Shown: positions 21,768 to 33,242 of the stretch, one piece after another | How the letters are laid out: every line of letters starts with the position of its first letter | Position numbering within the stretch: the stretch's first letter is position 1 | From: Aphrocallistes beatrix | Lineage: Eukaryota > Porifera > Hexactinellida > Sceptrulophora > Aphrocallistidae | Direction of reading: 5' to 3' | DNA: 64,000 nucleotides | NCBI GenBank assembly: GCA_963281255.1 | Contig: OY725497.1 | Coordinates: 4,518,968-4,582,967, forward strand | Translations under genes and position numbers: made by a program | The notes under the pieces: model-generated | What the model saw: only the letters and a program-made list of their open reading frames with translations | The model's database searches: none | Told to the model about the DNA's origin: nothing

Positions 21768-24700
21768 CTACAATAGACTCATTCATAGCGCTGGAATCAG
21801 AATAAAATCGATATGGGACCAGTCAACTCGTCCCAAATACCAACTCACCCGTAATTTTTGGGGTCCTATTTTGGGGGTTTCAGTTGTAAAAGTGGACTAT
21901 TACAACCATTAATTGAATTAAAAACTGAGACGAATTAAGCTAATTAGTGGACGAGTTAACTGGCACTCATCGATATTCATTTCTAAAAATAGAAGTATAC
22001 TAATTCAATGGAAGAAGCGATGAACTATTTTCATGAAATGATCCTATTTTTAGCTTTGGACAAGGTGTTTGTCGCTTAGAATATAATTTTGCGAGTTTGC
22101 CGCTGAGCGCCAAAAAGTTTAAATTTCGATTAGAAAAGTCTCTGACTTCTCAAAACGCTAAAATAACATCCAATCAAAGCAGTAGCTGAATAAACTTACT
22201 TTTCTGAATCTTAGAAGGCCTTTTTTGAAGGACAAATACCCTTCCATTGAGCAATAGCTGTATCGTGTATCTGGCGGGTGAACAAGTACAGTGTAATTCT
22301 GGTGTACTGAGCTCGAGCACTATTTATACACTAGTGCAGTACACGTTGAATGGAGTAGATAGTGGCTGTGTTTCTATGCATTGCAATGGAAGGAAGTGGA
22401 ATAGATGGTTTCTTGTGACTATTGGAAGTGACGAATGGTAAATAACATAATTATTGTCAGTAAATTTTCCCATTTGTCAGTATTATACATACATATTAGA
22501 TATTATTGTGTTTGCATTTTGAGAGGAAGTTTTACAATTTTTGGAATTTGGGAGATATTATGATAGACTTGATCATATAATTAGAATTGATTTCAATCTT
22601 GATGAATCGTTTTTTAACAAAAAATTCTGAACAAAAGTTACCTCAACAAATTGTATAATCCATACAGATTACTGACATGGTGATTCACCCATGAGACAAC
22701 TCTAAAATATATCTGTCTGTGAACAGTAAGTCCATGTCCCTTCAGATTTAGCATTACTAATAAGCTCAGAATAATTATGTCAAAACTTCAAAATATCCGG
22801 TGGATATTTTGAAGTTAAAATAAGACTTGCCATTAATTAATTGTATTGAGCACTGCCTAGTGAATGAATTGAGTCGAGTCGAATATTCTTAATCAATCCG
22901 AACGAAAGAAACCTAAAACCGTAATTTGGGAAGGTTTCGCTTCATTGAAACAGAACAATCTCCGGCTGATATCTAAGCGGTGAAAGTCAACATAAGGTCA
23001 CAAAGGTCACAACATAACTCAGAGAATGAACGGAACAATAGCATATGAGAAACATAAATTGAGTTATAATAATTGTGAGAACGAATTTCTGAAAAAGTGT
23101 TCATAAAATTCAAGAAATCTCGTGGTGTCATAATTCTTTCATAGACTCAGCCTTATAAGAGATTCGAGTGCTGAATGACATGAATAGATTGTACTCGTGA
23201 ACAAGATTCAAATGGACTATAGCGTTCGAAGAATCAGAGTGCGTGAAGCGTATACTGATTAAGATTCTAATTAGGAATTTGCAAGACAGCGCAATGCCAT
23301 CATAGATAAGGTTAGATGCAATCGCACTCTATTAGCAAAAGGTAAAATCTCAGAATGTTTAATAGACTTTGGTTTGGCGCACTGAAATCATTCAAAATAG
23401 CAGACGAATGCAGGAATTTTTTCTTGGAAATGTTCTCACTTATGAACTATAATCTATCTGTATTGCGCAATAAAGTTAAATTGTTCTATTCTACAACCAA
23501 TCAAAATGATTTGTAAATACGAAACATCTTTCTACCGCAAACTCTCTCCATTCAGAAAATTCTCTTCGATTTAGCGATGATTGAAACTTTTCAGTCAAAA
23601 TTTTGTCGACATGAACACATTTTATAAAATAAATCCTTCCAAAATATTCCAGAAAGAAAGTCCTAGACAATTAAAATTCACGTATCCCGCCCCCGCAGAT
23701 TCAAATGTGCTGTCAGTGTTAAGTATTTCTTCACTAGAAATTTAATAGTATTATAATTATTATATTCAATTAGATTAATTAAACCTGGCCATTCCACATC
23801 CACAATAGTATAATGGAGATGTCTGGTACGTATATACGTAGATAAGGTCTTATTTTGATAAAAAAGTAAGCGACAAGTTCAAAGTTGCTCGAATTAATTG
23901 AAAAGTCACTATGCAGACTCTCGCAAGAATAGAGATACGTCTGTGTGAGACTAATCCTACACCTAGCGACGAATAAAGGTTTAGATGAGCTAGTATCAAC
24001 ACGATAAAAAATAGAAACTGATTTATCAACGCGTCACAAAAGGCAACTGAAGTCATTTGATTGAGTCTTGAGTCATAGAAAATAGGAATTATTCCATCCA
24101 ATTTAAGTCATAATTTCACTGAATGGTCGTATTAGAACATATTGTGACTTACAAGTTGATAGTTCAACCAATCTCCACTACATAAGATGGTAGTGGAATG
24201 AGCAGACAGACTGACATAGATATGAGAACTACGTGTGTGGCGGAATGAGATAATTCACACCTTTAAACACATCCGACCTAGTAGAAACTAGAGAGAGTGA
24301 GTGCCTAGATATTTGACATCACAGAGGAGTTAGTAATAAATAGTATGAAATAACTGAGCATCCTACACTGATAATCTCCCACGTGGAATGGTGGGCTTTA
24401 AAACTTGACGAAAGTTCCCCTTTATCCAAATCAAAGAATCTAATACAGTCGACTCCGCTTAATAGGGGTCACTGTTTAATCGGGCCACTTTTGGCAGTAC
24501 CGGAATAGCTCTCACACATAGAAGCTAATACAAAATATTTTCGGTTAATAGGGTTCTCCGCTTCGGGGCAAAATGTCCTCTGATCGATGTGACCCTATTA
24601 AGCGGAGTCGACTGTATATACTTTTACATAAATATAGGAGCTGATTGGACCTGGTGTCTACAAGCTGGGAGTTCATCGACACTACGACACCTAGTACCCC

Positions 24701-26227
24701 CATTCAAATTTGACCTACCCTCCCTAAGAAGGGACTATCTAGGAACGCGAGACGCTCCTTTAGGCGCATGATTTTAAGGGAGCGTGAAAATTTGAATATG
24801 ACCCAAGTTACCCTATATTATAATGTTATTTATCGATTTGGGCGAGTGAAATTTATGGGTTCGAGACTAGGATGGTTTTCTGGAGGGCTGTATACTACCT
24901 TGCTCCCTAATTAGTTTTCCATGCTTAATATCGGAACTTAATTAAGCTGAAGTTAAATCCAGATATATATTCTAGAGAGTTGGTCGTTAGGGCGATGCGT
25001 ATTGATGCTAGAATTGTGTGGGTTAAATATGGGAGAAGGTATGTTTACAGAATATGGTGGACCCACTCAATGAGGTGTCGTGTTACCCGTGCATAACGAA
25101 TCAGAATTCTATAAAGAGATGAGGCTAATGGTATTCAGCTGGATCATGACGGCACTGTGGACATAACTAATAACCATTTGAGATTTGCATAACTACCTAG
25201 CGTCATGATGAGAATAAAGCACAAATCAAAGATTGCTATTAGTTGCGTCGGTATTAAACTTCTCAAGTTTAAAACTCAAGCAGAAGTGAGTGAGATAAGA
25301 ACTGATAAGATTCTATGGTTGCTCACCACCTGGAGCAGCTATGTACGAAGTAGCTGCCATACCTGACCAAGGACCAAGATAGTTGCTAGAATCCACAAAT
25401 ATTTAAATTTATTATTTCAAAAAGATGCGTGAATGTGTGGGTTGAAAGCATTAGATCATTATTATTGACATCAAGGAAGTTGAAATATCCAGAATCATAT
25501 ATGTGTGTATGTATGTGTGTTGAATGTGAGGGTATAATAGTGTATGGTTAATAAACTCATTAATGGACCATGGATTTTGCTAGTTAGGTAATAAATTCAT
25601 AAGTAAGTCATTTCTCCAGTACTAAAAGATTTGATTAAATAATAGTTAGATGCACTGAACAGTCAGGAAAGAGTGATGTTAAACAGAATTACTTGTGCAG
25701 ATATTCTAATATTTTTGAGGAAGGAAGTTGCTATGTGAATTTAATGATAATAGCTTTGCAATCATGGAGACAATCTGACACCATTAATTGGAAACAGGAC
25801 ATTCCGTGGGAGACACTGAGTTGTTAGGTCTATATTATTAAGGAGTCTATCTAAATTTACCATATGTACTGATCTGTATGATATGAAGCAGTTGGTCCCA
25901 GACAATGTGTTATAAATATATTAATTACTCTTCTCAACCTCTTTAACACTTCTATCTCAAAACCCTAATCGAAATAGTCTACGTAGTTCATGTCTTTAGA
26001 AGAGATAATCATCTCGTGTAAGCTACAAATCACCATTGACCTTTTTAAACCAGTTTACGGCAAAATTTTAATAATTTAATTTACACATTAATTCTTGGAG
26101 ATATTCGTCCTAAAAATTGCAAGTCATTGATTATCAACTTCATGTTAATTAATGATAACTTGTATGCATATAATTGTAGGCTGAGTACATAATATACCTA
26201 AAGACAGTTGTATTGTAAAAAACGGCA
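21768..26227. other. 4.4-kb AT-rich region; contains one MITE
   Basis: It should contain the missing first exon(s) of the DOK-like gene, but I could not identify them. Apart from the MITE at 24446-24614 I see no gene. An inverted pair, AAAACTTCAAAATATCCGG and its complement, sits close together near 22780-22816. Confidence 0.4.
24446..24614. mobile_element. Pogo-like MITE (CAGTCGACTCCGCTTAAT family)
   Basis: About 169 bp with perfect long terminal inverted repeats. The left end is CAGTCGACTCCGCTTAATAG and the right end is its complement, ending AAGCGGAGTCGACTG. TA flanks both sides. The core (CCACTTTTGGCAGTACCGGAATAG) is shared with copies at 37545, 41219, 52945 and 53602. Confidence 0.85.
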
Positions 26228-27724
26228 ATGAAAACAAATGGAAATAACACAAGCAGTGTGGCGGACTTGATAGAGATGAGTGGAAGAGATAAACAAGTTA
26301 GACACAAGAAAACAGGACCTCGCCTCACAAAATTCCACAAAGTATCCGCTAGAGTATGCTGTGTGATGGGAACATTCATAACATGGCTAATCGTGTCAGG
26401 TCCAATTGTTCTATTTATAGTACAAACCTTTTTCTCGAATCGAAACATAACATTTAACCTCACAGCCCAGATTCCTCCAATCAACGCTTCGAACTCGTCG
26501 AACTACTCAATCCAAACCATTCACTGTGAGAATAACTTCGTGTATGAACCTAGCGAGTTTATCTGCTATCCTCCATGCAATTGGCATCCCACCAGCAACA
26601 CTATAGTCACTATCCTGAAAAGTTTTACAATAATCACTGACGTCATTGGGCTGGTTATAAGTGCGGGCACTTTCGTGGGTTGGGGAGTGGCCACCTATTT
26701 GGAGTTTAAGAGCAAGAAAGGGTACACATTCCAGCTGTCGCGAGCATCTCTATATATGGTAGTGCTAAGCAGCATTGGAATATTCGTTTTAAGCCTGATT
26801 ATCGACGCTCTTGGTCGAGAACAACTTATGTGTAGTAGGACCAGGGATGGAGATATATATTTAAGGGCGCATTTAATCAGGCCATTAAACACAGACAATA
26901 AATTGCTAGTAAACATCCTGGGAGGTTTCTACCACTTCTTCTTTCTCTCCACTTTCATTTGGATCGCACTAGCTTTTATCAACATACTAGCCATCATCCT
27001 CCTATCGACTCGGTTTACTCATACGCTAAAGACAGAACTAACCCTCTTCCTAATTGAAATCCTAGTCGCGACCGTACTTCCACTGTGTGTGATAGCTATC
27101 GCAATCGGAACAAGTTCAGAAACAGCTTACATAGGGAACTACTTGCTGCAGCAGATCTTCGTACCCACAGTTACTGGAGTATTCTGCCTCTACGCTATTA
27201 TAATAGGAATCAACTCTGGAGTCATACTCACTCTTTCCTTGATTATTCTCACTAAACTCCGCCTCGCAGCGCTAAGATCAAAAGAAAAGTTTGGAAAGAA
27301 AATTCAGTTGACTGAGTTAGAAAAACGTCTCTTGGCATACGCCATTATTATCAGTATTGCGTTTATCGCTACAGTCTTGAGCCTACAAGTTTTCATCTCG
27401 TCTCAAGAATCCTATTTCGGGTCCATCACTAATTACACTGTATGTGTGAACGTGAGAAGTCCCATCACTCTCAGACCAAGAGACCCAGCCAACACCTCCC
27501 TTGGTAACAGTTCTAGCCGTATGGTATTTCGGGAGAATACTAGGAATTCAACTGATTGTGGGACATTCTTGGCCGTTGCTAACGAGGTTCTACCCGTCTG
27601 GTTTTCGTTCCTAGGCTCCTTTCTAGTGAGAAGTGTTTACTTGATCGTGTTCATAATTCTCATTCCAATATGCACATGTGGTTGCTCAAGACGCACCAAG
27701 TATTCCCAAAATAAAACAAATTAA
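26228..27724 (+). CDS. Frizzled-like seven-transmembrane receptor lacking a classical CRD, intronless
   Basis: A 498-residue membrane protein with a basic cytosolic N-terminus, one hydrophobic segment (residues ~43-68), a ~55-residue extracellular segment rich in N-glycosylation sequons with Cys pairs (HCEN, ICYPPC), then seven hydrophobic helices. Features that recall class F receptors are IIDALGREQLMCSR after the second core helix, YHFFFLSTFIWIALAF (compare the Frizzled YFFGMASSIWWVILSL), and LTELEKRLLAYAIIISIAFI (compare KLERLMVRIGVFSVLY). The C-tail is short (CGCSRRTKYSQNKTN) and lacks the KTxxxW Dishevelled-binding motif. The 10-Cys Frizzled CRD is absent. The assignment is by pattern only; an unrelated lineage-specific 7TM family is the alternative. 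Start choice: the first ATG of the frame. Confidence 0.5.
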   Translation: MKTNGNNTSSVADLIEMSGRDKQVRHKKTGPRLTKFHKVSARVCCVMGTFITWLIVSGPIVLFIVQTFFSNRNITFNLTAQIPPINASNSSNYSIQTIHCENNFVYEPSEFICYPPCNWHPTSNTIVTILKSFTIITDVIGLVISAGTFVGWGVATYLEFKSKKGYTFQLSRASLYMVVLSSIGIFVLSLIIDALGREQLMCSRTRDGDIYLRAHLIRPLNTDNKLLVNILGGFYHFFFLSTFIWIALAFINILAIILLSTRFTHTLKTELTLFLIEILVATVLPLCVIAIAIGTSSETAYIGNYLLQQIFVPTVTGVFCLYAIIIGINSGVILTLSLIILTKLRLAALRSKEKFGKKIQLTELEKRLLAYAIIISIAFIATVLSLQVFISSQESYFGSITNYTVCVNVRSPITLRPRDPANTSLGNSSSRMVFRENTRNSTDCGTFLAVANEVLPVWFSFLGSFLVRSVYLIVFIILIPICTCGCSRRTKYSQNKTN

Positions 27725-28845
27725 TCTAACTTGTTTGAGTGTGGTGTGAAAGAAAAATTTCAAATCTTAGAGACGCTGAAATATCGATCTACAGCTATTC
27801 TAACCATCAATGGAGTAATAATTTTGATTTATTTATCTTATTATCCATTCATTTTGATGCATAAAATCAAGACGAAAAGTAGAAAGCAACTCTATAACTT
27901 TATTTGGGGTCCGCTACTGCTGACTGTATGACAACATCCACTTAACACACTCAGCTAATAAAAATTCGTAAAATAATCTGAAAATTGATTGGACAGATTA
28001 AAGAATGGAATAGGTAAATATCTTCCACCAATAGTGACATCATCTTTTCCTGACAAGAACAATTTAGTTAATATTGACTATGTAGATATTAGTGCTGTGT
28101 ATTATCAACCACAATTGCACAATAACTAATGGAACGAATCAAAGTCCTGAGCGCTCGTTTGAAGAATAAAATAGAATAATATGATACGTGGCCAATGTAA
28201 TTAATCTCGCCATCTGCAGAGGAGGAGCCGTAATCTCTAGTAATCATTATTAATAACCACCCATTTTACAAATTAATTATATATGTTATTGCTGGATCAC
28301 TGACCATGGACACATGTTATGACTAATTTCAACACGAGACCACAGATCGCATTACCCAATCAGTGTCTTGACTTTTCTACAATAATTGTGCTGTAATGCT
28401 AAGGACTTTCACTGTAAGATAAATCGACATTGAACAAGGGAGATAGTGCGCTGCACAATGATAGTTTCCATGCGTGAAAGTGTAGTTGATCGGTGATATA
28501 TCAGTTCAGAGAAACACAACCACAATATTAATAATGTTAGATGAATTGTATTCGGTAATTTTTGGTAAGAAATGTGCCTTGTCATAACGATAAGTTAGTT
28601 GCAATTGGTGGTTCGGTTTCAATATTAAAATAACAGTTCTACACAAACTCCCACACTCCTCGCTCACAAGATAAAACACCGCACAATAGACAGTTGGTTG
28701 AAGAACTAAGGATTGAGCTCAGAGATCCTTATAGATGAGATCGATAGCCTAGTTGGTTTTGTTTTAAAAGATTGAAGGACATCACTGTATGTCATGGGAC
28801 AAATGTGATGGTAATTCAGCACGTTGAGTGTTGGACGCTTTCATA

Positions 28846-28995
28846 CAGTCGAACCTGCCATAACGGTCAACTAAAAACAATCCTGTCCGATTCATAATAT
28901 TCAAACTGTGCATAGCAGTCACTGCTCAAGAGGGGAACTGTTAGGACTTTCCTGGACTAACTGTCTATCACGGACATTACCTGTTGATATTGAGT
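28846..28995. mobile_element. Truncated pogo-like MITE
   Basis: Starts CAGTCGAACCTGCCATAACGG after TA, the same terminus type as the right end of the element at 54960-55353. The distal end is not identifiable, so the end coordinate is approximate. Confidence 0.45.
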
Positions 28996-29322
28996 TTGTG
29001 TTGGATTTAGTACTGAAGTTTAGGTACAGTAATAGCTTGATTAGTTACATCTTAGAAGAGAATTGTCCTATGTAACACCCCGTCTATAAAGACAACAAGC
29101 AAGTGGTACTGTCATAGCTACTGAACACTGATCTGCCACTGGTCCAGTTGGTACGATTTTAACCAAACCACTTTCAAAAGTGGTCCGGTTGGTTTGGTAA
29201 AAACCGGACCACTTCTAAACAGTGTGCCGGCGCTACCGAAGTTACAGGAATCAAATAATTTATAAAGAATTCATCGCCGAGAATGAGACAAGACCTCTTA
29301 CCTATAGCTATGGGCGTTAATT

Positions 29323-29395
29323 ATGTCGCGTGCCACTAAATTGTGTCGCGTGCCACTAAATTGTGTCGCGTGCCATTAAATTTTGTCATGTGCCA
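29323..29395. repeat. Short tandem repeat, 19-bp unit
   Basis: About four copies of TGTCGCGTGCCACTAAATT, the last two with substitutions. Confidence 0.85.
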
Positions 29396-30140
29396 CAATT
29401 TGGTGCCACGATGAAACCGATTGAACCACAAGGCCATTTGAGTAAGCCAAACAAAATCTCAGAATGCTACGATATCTAAAAATATTACGATCTCAAGATA
29501 TCACGGTACTAAATCATCCATGGTTACTTAATACTAGGATCTCAAAATATCACGCAACAGAACCAATGAATTGCTACGGAAAAATCTAAATTAACAATGA
29601 AATGCGAAGTGAAAAATCGCAAAATATAAATAATTAGAAATAATTCGTAATCAGTCAGTATAGACAAAACAAAACGAATAAGAAATACCTTGAGACGAAA
29701 GCTGTTGCTAACAGCTGGCCAATAAGATCGTGAGAAGTTGCTAATGGAATATCTAGAAGTGTGAAATCCACTAATTTCTAATTATATATTCCACATAGAA
29801 TATCGGGTAAGAATGTAAAGCTCGCAAATTGATTGGTTCAGAAGCTAATTTACGACCGAACTCAGCTATCGCATGCTTTCGCTTAGAATCCATTCTTAAT
29901 GGAACTAAGTTAGAAAAATACTACCATAACCACAGTATTTTGCTTGGCTATCGTTAGGGGGTTGGACAGTCCAGTTTTTTGTACATTCTTCTATATTTAG
30001 TGTTTATTCCCAATCCTAAATATATCCCTGCCTACGCCCATACTAAGAGAGAAGCAGGTACGTGAATAACAATATCATTACAACACTCTGATCTATTTAT
30101 AGAGTCAGTAATTCTACTATGTGTGTTAGGAAATAGACAC

Positions 30141-30761
30141 TCAAGTCGTCATGGCAGCAGAGCTGCTCTGGATGATGGAGATGATCACGCCGAAGAGCCC
30201 GATCGCACTCCCGAAGATTTCTATTATTAGAATGCGGACGAAAAGTGCGCCATCTTGTGCGTCTGCCAGAGCAGCAGCTGACCCTACCTGTCCGACACAA
30301 ATGCCGCAGGCCAGGTTTGTAAATCCGACCGTCAGGCCCGCGCCGAAAATCGCGATCCCTGCGAACAGCTGGGTTTGATAGTAGTCGTAATCATCATACG
30401 CTTTTGATGGGCTGAAATCTTGAATTTTGTTGCTGAGCACGATGGCCATGATGATTCCGTATATGGCGACAGCCTCGCAGAAGATAATGCTGATGAGGTT
30501 CCGTGTCCGAATTCTTGGCGCCTTCACTCCGCCGCCCAGGATGCTAGACCCAGTCAGGAAAATTCCCCAAGCCGCCCCGACCACGGAGACGGAAATAGCG
30601 ACCCCGATTCCGATAACGGCCCACAGCCAGGGGGACATGTAGTTGAGTATCCATCCAAAGTCCGCCCTGTATCCGTAGCCTGAGAGGTTGTAGTAGAGGC
30701 CAGTCACCAGCAGGAGACTCAGGCCCGTGTAGTATGCCACCTGGTACGGGGTGGAGTACAT
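30141..30761 (-). CDS. ATP6V0B: V-type ATPase V0 21-kDa proteolipid subunit c''
   Basis: A 206-residue, five-helix proteolipid. Stretches such as [40 protein letters not shown] and [19 protein letters not shown] are almost identical to animal ATP6V0B. The essential proton-carrying Glu lies in [11 protein letters not shown]. It forms one position of the membrane c-ring that moves protons during acidification of endosomes, lysosomes and Golgi. Length agrees with the human protein (205 aa). The gene is a single exon. The stop is TGA...ACTTGA at the 30141 side (C-terminus QSSSAAMTT) and the start is [13 protein letters not shown]. Confidence 0.96.
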   Translation of the reverse strand: MYSTPYQVAYYTGLSLLLVTGLYYNLSGYGYRADFGWILNYMSPWLWAVIGIGVAISVSVVGAAWGIFLTGSSILGGGVKAPRIRTRNLISIIFCEAVAIYGIIMAIVLSNKIQDFSPSKAYDDYDYYQTQLFAGIAIFGAGLTVGFTNLACGICVGQVGSAAALADAQDGALFVRILIIEIFGSAIGLFGVIISIIQSSSAAMTT

Positions 30762-33242
30762 GCTTGCTAAAGCGAGAATTGTACGGTTAGAATCAGTTGA
30801 ATTATAAATAGAATCTTAGTTCGTATCTACCCGCCTAATAGTGGGAATTATAACCTCACAATTTAGCTAAAAGTTAGTTGGAGAAACTCTCAATAAGGAA
30901 TAAATAATAATAAAATGAGTTCACTCAATCATACGTGCTAATTTGAGCCATGATAAAGGCGGCAGCGTTGAATTTCGCGGGACATGGCGGGACGCAATAG
31001 AAAAGTATTATACATAGAATCAAAAAAAGCGGGACACTCGTGAAAATTAGTTAAATAGAATAGTGAAAAAAGCGGGACAGTTGGCAAGTATGCTCAATAA
31101 GAAATAACTAATAAAACGAGTTCACAGGGCAGTGAGCAGTAAATACTTACTGGTGTGTACTACGCCGTACCACGTACTCGCTCCTACCTTGACTCAGTAA
31201 GTTAGAGCTGCAGGATTAGTGTAACGAGAGTGAATCGTGTCTACTTTAGGAGTATAACTAACCCAAATTATAATTACAAACAAATCCTGAATTTCATTGT
31301 GAGGCATAGCCACTACTCTAATAGGCAGATATAAGAGCGAGCAGCATCGTGTCCCTTCGATGCTTTGAGAAATGGCTTCAACCTTCAGGAGATATTCGGA
31401 GCTGGCTTCAAGATTTGCTAGTTTCAGATGTTTACCATTCATAGATGGCTTTAGTTACTATACATGGCAGATATGTCTGATGGTTTAGTGCCACAATTCA
31501 CTTACAGACCACTACCAGGAATGAGAAGGGGGTGTGAACTGGTTGAGTAAACATATGATTGAGCATAATATATCGAAATCGTATAAATAGATGGATATTT
31601 CATATACAATTGTATCTTAAAAAAGTGTCTAAATCAGGACAGGACCGAAATTACGGATGGACGGCGGACACCAAGGCTAATTTTAGAACTGTTATTCTAT
31701 TAATACATGGAATTGATGCATAGGTATCAATTTGTCCTGTCCCTTGGGTATTGGTCAGATAACAAGAAAATTTCATTCCCAGAAAATATTCAATGAATCC
31801 TGGTACGTACACTACTGTTATAATTACGTACAATGGATAAACTGCATCAGTTTGCAGTGAGAAGTTACAAACGTTTCTCCACCAAAAAAATCGTGTGAAA
31901 CGAATGGATCAGTGACAGCCATTCTTCTAGCCATGCGATCATCTCGGTGGTTTTATATAGACAGGGAAGTCAGCAAATCTTGAGTTCTTTCTGCCTAGTC
32001 GAATGCATGATGTACAGAAGTTTAGAAAGCTCAATGATAGATACTATCGCTCTTTTAATTTTAAATTGAAAGAGCAATATCATTTAAGTCTGCAATATAA
32101 GAGTCAGAATTGACTTTTTCCCATTAAACAATTATTTGTGATTTATATGCATTAAAATTTAACGGCGACTCCCGAAGAGTCTCAATCATGACCACACAAA
32201 TCAGCATTGACAAATAATGGCGAAATTAGAAAAAACAATGCTTTTGCAAATGCTACGTGGTCAATTCTATTTATAGAATGACCCCCGTATACTATGGCTT
32301 CCTTTTTACACCTAAAATGTTGATATTTTGTTCAACTTTGCCAGGAGTTTTGTAGCATAGAAATAGAACATCTTCAATTTTCATACAACATTGTTGTATC
32401 GTGTATGGACCTTTAATTAATCCACATAACTTATCAGTACTAAGATGGAGCCTTGCTACACAACAAAACAGTTGATTATAATTGAACTGATAAAAATTGG
32501 ATGTGGATGCGGACAGCTGATTGTTTGTGGATTATTATTTTATTCATCCGTGATTAGAGATTCAGATTTATTGATGATAATTATGGTTACAGTTGTAATG
32601 GATTGGAATTAGCTCATGGGAGATCACCTCACAATTAACTCATAGTAAATGACAATGAAACAGTCCATCAATAAATCTAAATACTTCTTGAATAACTCCT
32701 TTTCTCCTAAAATTTTAAATCCCCTTCTAGTATAATGTTTGATTAAGGGGTTGGCAATATTTCCACTCCATAAAGGACACTGGTTGTCCCAACCCAGGAG
32801 AGAGATCCTAGACTTTTATAGTTCTTCAGCCGAGATAACGTACTAGGAACCATAAACTAAAATATTTTATTTATTTCAAAACAAATTGTTTATTGTAGAA
32901 AAAATGGTAGGGAATGAACTGAATGCATAAAGTCGATGATGATTTTTGTGATGTATTTCCTCCCAATATTGATCGAAATTTCGATTTATTGAATTGGATA
33001 CTTTAATTATGAAATTAAAATTAAAATTGAAGTATATTACTCAATAAACGATAAAGAATGACAGTTTATTACCAGGTACAGCACAAATATATCTCCTACT
33101 ATATACTAGTCCTATCTGCTTATTATTATGATAGACACAAACACAAACAACGATAACAAAACAACATCTGGAAAAGTAGATCAGTTTGGTGTAAAAGTAA
33201 AGAAATCTGTAACGAAGCCAAGTGATGCAAGGAGAGTGGATG
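30762..33242. other. Non-coding region between ATP6V0B and FZR1
   Basis: AT-rich. It contains the ATP6V0B promoter and one copy of the GGGAC/TTGGCATG repeat (30936-31090). The open frame at 31194-31442 (minus) has no recognisable family. Confidence 0.5.
30936..31090. repeat. GGGAC/TTGGCATG dispersed repeat, reverse-oriented copy
   Basis: About 155 bp running from GTGCTAATTTGAGCCATGAT to GCGGGACAGTTGGCAAG. It shares CTCGTGAAAATTAG, TATTATACATAGAAT and GCGGGAC with the copies at 35613, 51463, 53911 and 54252. No coding capacity. Confidence 0.75.

Larger units (their letters stand above)
27725..30140. other. Non-coding region between the receptor and ATP6V0B
   Basis: AT-rich. It contains a half MITE at 28846, a palindromic GGTCCGGTTGGTTTGG segment near 29145-29220 and a short tandem repeat at 29323-29395. 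A 30-bp stretch at 27767-27802 (CGCTGAAATATCGATCTACA) recurs at about 40769-40801. Confidence 0.5.

Noticed and set aside
22247-22441. 64-codon frame in the DOK upstream region
   Set aside because: No resemblance to a PH first strand or any family; wrong strand for the DOK gene.
27731-27931. Frame directly after the Frizzled-like gene
   Set aside because: Starts at a non-ATG codon, partly shared with a repeat at 40769, no family.
31194-31442. 82-codon minus-strand frame beyond ATP6V0B
   Set aside because: No recognisable domain; may be untranslated or chance.
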